From Amycolatopsis albispora (lineage in GTDB: Bacteria > Actinomycetota > Actinomycetes > Mycobacteriales > Pseudonocardiaceae), in assembly GCF_003312875.1 (NCBI RefSeq), contig NZ_CP015163.1, positions 3,968,001 through 4,032,000 of the forward strand: a DNA stretch of 64,000 bases. The letters are read 5' to 3'. Under the pieces are notes generated by a model. It did no database searches. It was not told the DNA's origin and saw nothing but the letters and a program-made list of their open reading frames with translations. Below, one piece after another: positions 61,794-64,000 of the stretch. The translations under genes were made by a program, and so were the position numbers. Position 1 is the stretch's first letter. Each line of letters starts with the position of its first letter.

Positions 61794-64000
61794 CTACCTC
61801 AGCGCTGGCGACCGCTCCACGGTCAGGTGCTCCGGCCGCACCGGGACCCGCTCCAGCGCCAGGCCGGTGGCCGCCCGGATGGCCGCCACGATCGCGGGCG
61901 TGGACGAGATGGTCGGCGGCTCCCCCACCCCGCGCAGGCCGTACGGCGCGTGCGGATCGGGCCGTTCGAGCACGTCGATCGCCATCGGCGGCATGTCGAG
62001 CACGGTCGGGATCAGGTAGTCGGTGAACGACGGGTTCCGGATCCTGCCGCCCTCGGTCTGGATCTCCTCCATCACCGCGAGCCCGAGCCCCTGCGCCGAA
62101 CCGCCCTGGATCTGGCCCAGCACGGCCTGCGGGTTCATCGCCCGCCCGACGTCCTGCGCGCAGTCCAGCGCCACCACCTTCACCAGCCCCAGCTCGGTGT
62201 CCACGTCCACCACCGCCCGGTGCGCGGCGAACCCGTACTGCACGTGCGCCCGCCCCGCCCCGGTCTCCGGGTCCAGCGCCCGCGTCGGCCGGTGCCGCCA
62301 TTCGACGGTCTCCTCGAGCACCGTGTCCCCGAGCGCCTGCGCCAGGCTGACGTCGGCGACCAGCGGCGTCGCCACGCGCTCGTGCAGCGAAGCCCGCACG
62401 GCCTGGCACGCCGCCCGCACCGCGCCACCGGTCACGTAGGTCTGCCGCGAAGCCGAGGTCGAACCGGCGTTGCCGATCGTGGTGTCCATCGGCAACACGG
62501 TCACCTGGTCCACCCCCAGCTCGGTGCGCACGATCTGCTGCAGCACCGTGACCAGCCCCTGCCCCACCTCGCACGCCGCGGTCTGCACGGTCGCCACCGC
62601 TTCCCCGCCGACCACCTCCAGCCGCACGCGCGCGGTCGAGTAGTCGTCGAAGCCCTCGGAGAAGCAGATGTTCTTGATGCCGACGCCGTACCCGATCCCG
62701 CGCACCACGCCTTCGCCGTGCGTCGCGTTGGACACGCCGCCCGGCATGCGCCGCAGGTCGAAGCTCGTCTCCGGCGGCAGCGGCATGTCCCGTACGCGCT
62801 CCAGCAGTTCCGCCACCGGCGCCGCGGAGTCGACCACCTGCCCGGTCGGCATCACCGAGCCCTCGCTCATCGCGTTGCGGACGCGCACCTCGACCGGGTC
62901 CAGTCCGCACGCCTCGGCCAGTTTGTCCATTTGGGACTCATAGGCGAAACCCGCCTGCACCGCGCCGAAACCACGCATCGCGCCGCACGGCGGGTTGTTC
63001 GTGTAGGCACCCCAGCAGTCGACGGTCACGTTGGGCACGTCGTACGGCCCGACGCCGAGCGTGGCCGCGTTCGCCACCACCGCGCCGGTCGAGGACGCAT
63101 ACGCCCCGCCGTCCAGGTACAGCTTCGCGCGAACGTAGACCAGCTTCCCGTCCGCGTCGGCGCCGTGCTCGTAGTACATCCGCGCCGGATGCCGGTGCAC
63201 GTGGCCGTAGAACGACTCTTCCCGGTTGTAGACCATCTTCACCGGCTTGCCGGTGTGCAGCGCGAGCAGGCAGGCGTGCACCTGGATCGACAGGTCCTCG
63301 CGCCCGCCGAACGCGCCGCCGACCCCGCCGAGGGTCAGCCGCACCTTCTCCGGCGGCAGGCCGAGCGCCGCGACGATCTGCTGCTGGTCCACGTGCAACC
63401 ACTGCGTGGCCACAAAAAGATCGACGCCGCCGTCCTCGGCGGGCACCGCGAGCCCGCTTTCCGGGCCGAGGAAAGCCTGGTCCTGCATGCCGACCTCGTA
63501 GGTCCCGCGCACCACCACCGCGGCCTCGGCGGCCTGGTCACCGCGGCGGATCGGCACGTGGCGCACCACGTTCCCGCCGGGGTGCAGCCGCGGGCCCGCG
63601 CCCTCGACCGCGGCCTCCGCGTCGGTGACCGGCTCCAGCACCTCGTAGTCGACCTTGATCCGGTCCATCGCGCGGCGAGCCGTCTCGGGGTGGTCGGCGG
63701 CCACCACGGCCACCGGTTCCCCTTGGTAGCGCACCACGTCCACGGCGAGCACCGGCTGATCGGGGTGCTCCAGGCCGTAGGCGTTGGCGCCCGGCACGTC
63801 CTCGTGCGTGAGCACCGCGTACACCCCGGGCACGGCCAGCGCCTCGCCGATGGAGATGCCGTGGATGCGCGCGTACGGGTGCGGGCTGCGCAGGGTGGCG
63901 CCCCACAGCATATCCTCGTGCCACAGGTCCGACGAGTACGCGAACTCCCCGCGCACCTTGACCGTGCCGTCCGGCCGCTGCGGGCTGCTGCCGATCCCGC
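61794..64000 (-). CDS. xanthine dehydrogenase molybdopterin-binding subunit (5' end beyond window)
   Basis: 735 codons are visible, and the N-terminus runs off the right edge (GIGSSPQRPDGTVKVRGEFA is the first readable part). The large molybdenum subunit oxidises hypoxanthine/xanthine to urate. Marks are LTLGGVGGAFGGREDLSIQV, GAMRGFGAVQAGFAYESQMD, GVGEPP with the catalytic Glu near the C-terminus, and TTIGNAGSTSASRQTYVTGG. FAD and Fe-S subunit genes are expected upstream beyond the window. It faces the purine catabolic cluster across the IS element. Confidence 0.95.
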   Translation of the reverse strand, partial: GIGSSPQRPDGTVKVRGEFAYSSDLWHEDMLWGATLRSPHPYARIHGISIGEALAVPGVYAVLTHEDVPGANAYGLEHPDQPVLAVDVVRYQGEPVAVVAADHPETARRAMDRIKVDYEVLEPVTDAEAAVEGAGPRLHPGGNVVRHVPIRRGDQAAEAAVVVRGTYEVGMQDQAFLGPESGLAVPAEDGGVDLFVATQWLHVDQQQIVAALGLPPEKVRLTLGGVGGAFGGREDLSIQVHACLLALHTGKPVKMVYNREESFYGHVHRHPARMYYEHGADADGKLVYVRAKLYLDGGAYASSTGAVVANAATLGVGPYDVPNVTVDCWGAYTNNPPCGAMRGFGAVQAGFAYESQMDKLAEACGLDPVEVRVRNAMSEGSVMPTGQVVDSAAPVAELLERVRDMPLPPETSFDLRRMPGGVSNATHGEGVVRGIGYGVGIKNICFSEGFDDYSTARVRLEVVGGEAVATVQTAACEVGQGLVTVLQQIVRTELGVDQVTVLPMDTTIGNAGSTSASRQTYVTGGAVRAACQAVRASLHERVATPLVADVSLAQALGDTVLEETVEWRHRPTRALDPETGAGRAHVQYGFAAHRAVVDVDTELGLVKVVALDCAQDVGRAMNPQAVLGQIQGGSAQGLGLAVMEEIQTEGGRIRNPSFTDYLIPTVLDMPPMAIDVLERPDPHAPYGLRGVGEPPTISSTPAIVAAIRAATGLALERVPVRPEHLTVERSPALR

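Overview
The window is high-GC DNA with GC-rich third codon positions, many GTG starts, four-base ATGA overlaps and several genes that look leaderless. Gene content and order are those of a Pseudonocardiaceae-type actinomycete, most like Amycolatopsis (inference). The order amtB-glnK-glnD, ffh-amidohydrolase, rpsP-KH-rimM-trmD, rplS-lepB-rnhB-DUF2469-yraN-yifB-dprA-xerC, rpsB-tsf-pyrH-frr-cdsA-rlmN, dxr-rip1-ispG-GNAT-PBP-map matches the core chromosomal order known from Mycobacterium. A WhiG/FliA-type sigma gene fits a sporulating filamentous relative.

1-7.2 kb is an accessory left arm: a CynX-like MFS exporter cut by the window edge with a divergent GntR regulator, an HxlR/NmrA-oxidoreductase pair around a likely operator, and an SDR / MHS-transporter / GAF-HTH operon that looks like 3-hydroxybutyrate uptake and oxidation. 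7.2-25.5 kb is core: map, a PBP lipoprotein, ispG, rip1, dxr, rlmN, cdsA, frr, pyrH, tsf and rpsB, with small regulator and VOC genes between. Strong hairpins lie between pyrH and tsf and between rpsB and tsf. 25.9-37.7 kb continues the core with an M23 peptidase, WhiG sigma, XerC, DprA, YifB, YraN, RnhB, LepB, L19, TrmD, RimM, KH protein and S16. An odd 1.1-kb reading frame of 18-nt repeats, ending in a second YraN-like tail, is wedged between yraN and yifB.

37.8-47.9 kb holds two CPBP proteases, an amidohydrolase, Ffh, Ku, and the nitrogen-control operon amtB-glnK-glnD, preceded by GlnR-like boxes. 48-53 kb is a mixed set: alpha/beta hydrolase, RlmA-like methyltransferase, FhuF-like protein, aldo/keto reductase, O-acetylhomoserine sulfhydrylase and CoA-binding protein. 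It ends in a 92-bp inverted repeat that spans two converging stop codons.

53-64 kb is a purine-degradation cluster. Xanthine dehydrogenase (cut by the right edge) makes urate, uricase oxidises it, UraH and UraD complete conversion to allantoin, and allantoinase and allantoicase open the ring and release urea. An NCS2 permease brings in the purine, and a local HTH protein with two palindromes may provide control. A complete 1461-bp IS4-family element with 10-bp target duplications sits at the end of a tetR gene. Its transposase is split by a frameshift, and the secreted-protein gene beyond it has no usable start codon. No tRNA, rRNA or CRISPR array was seen.
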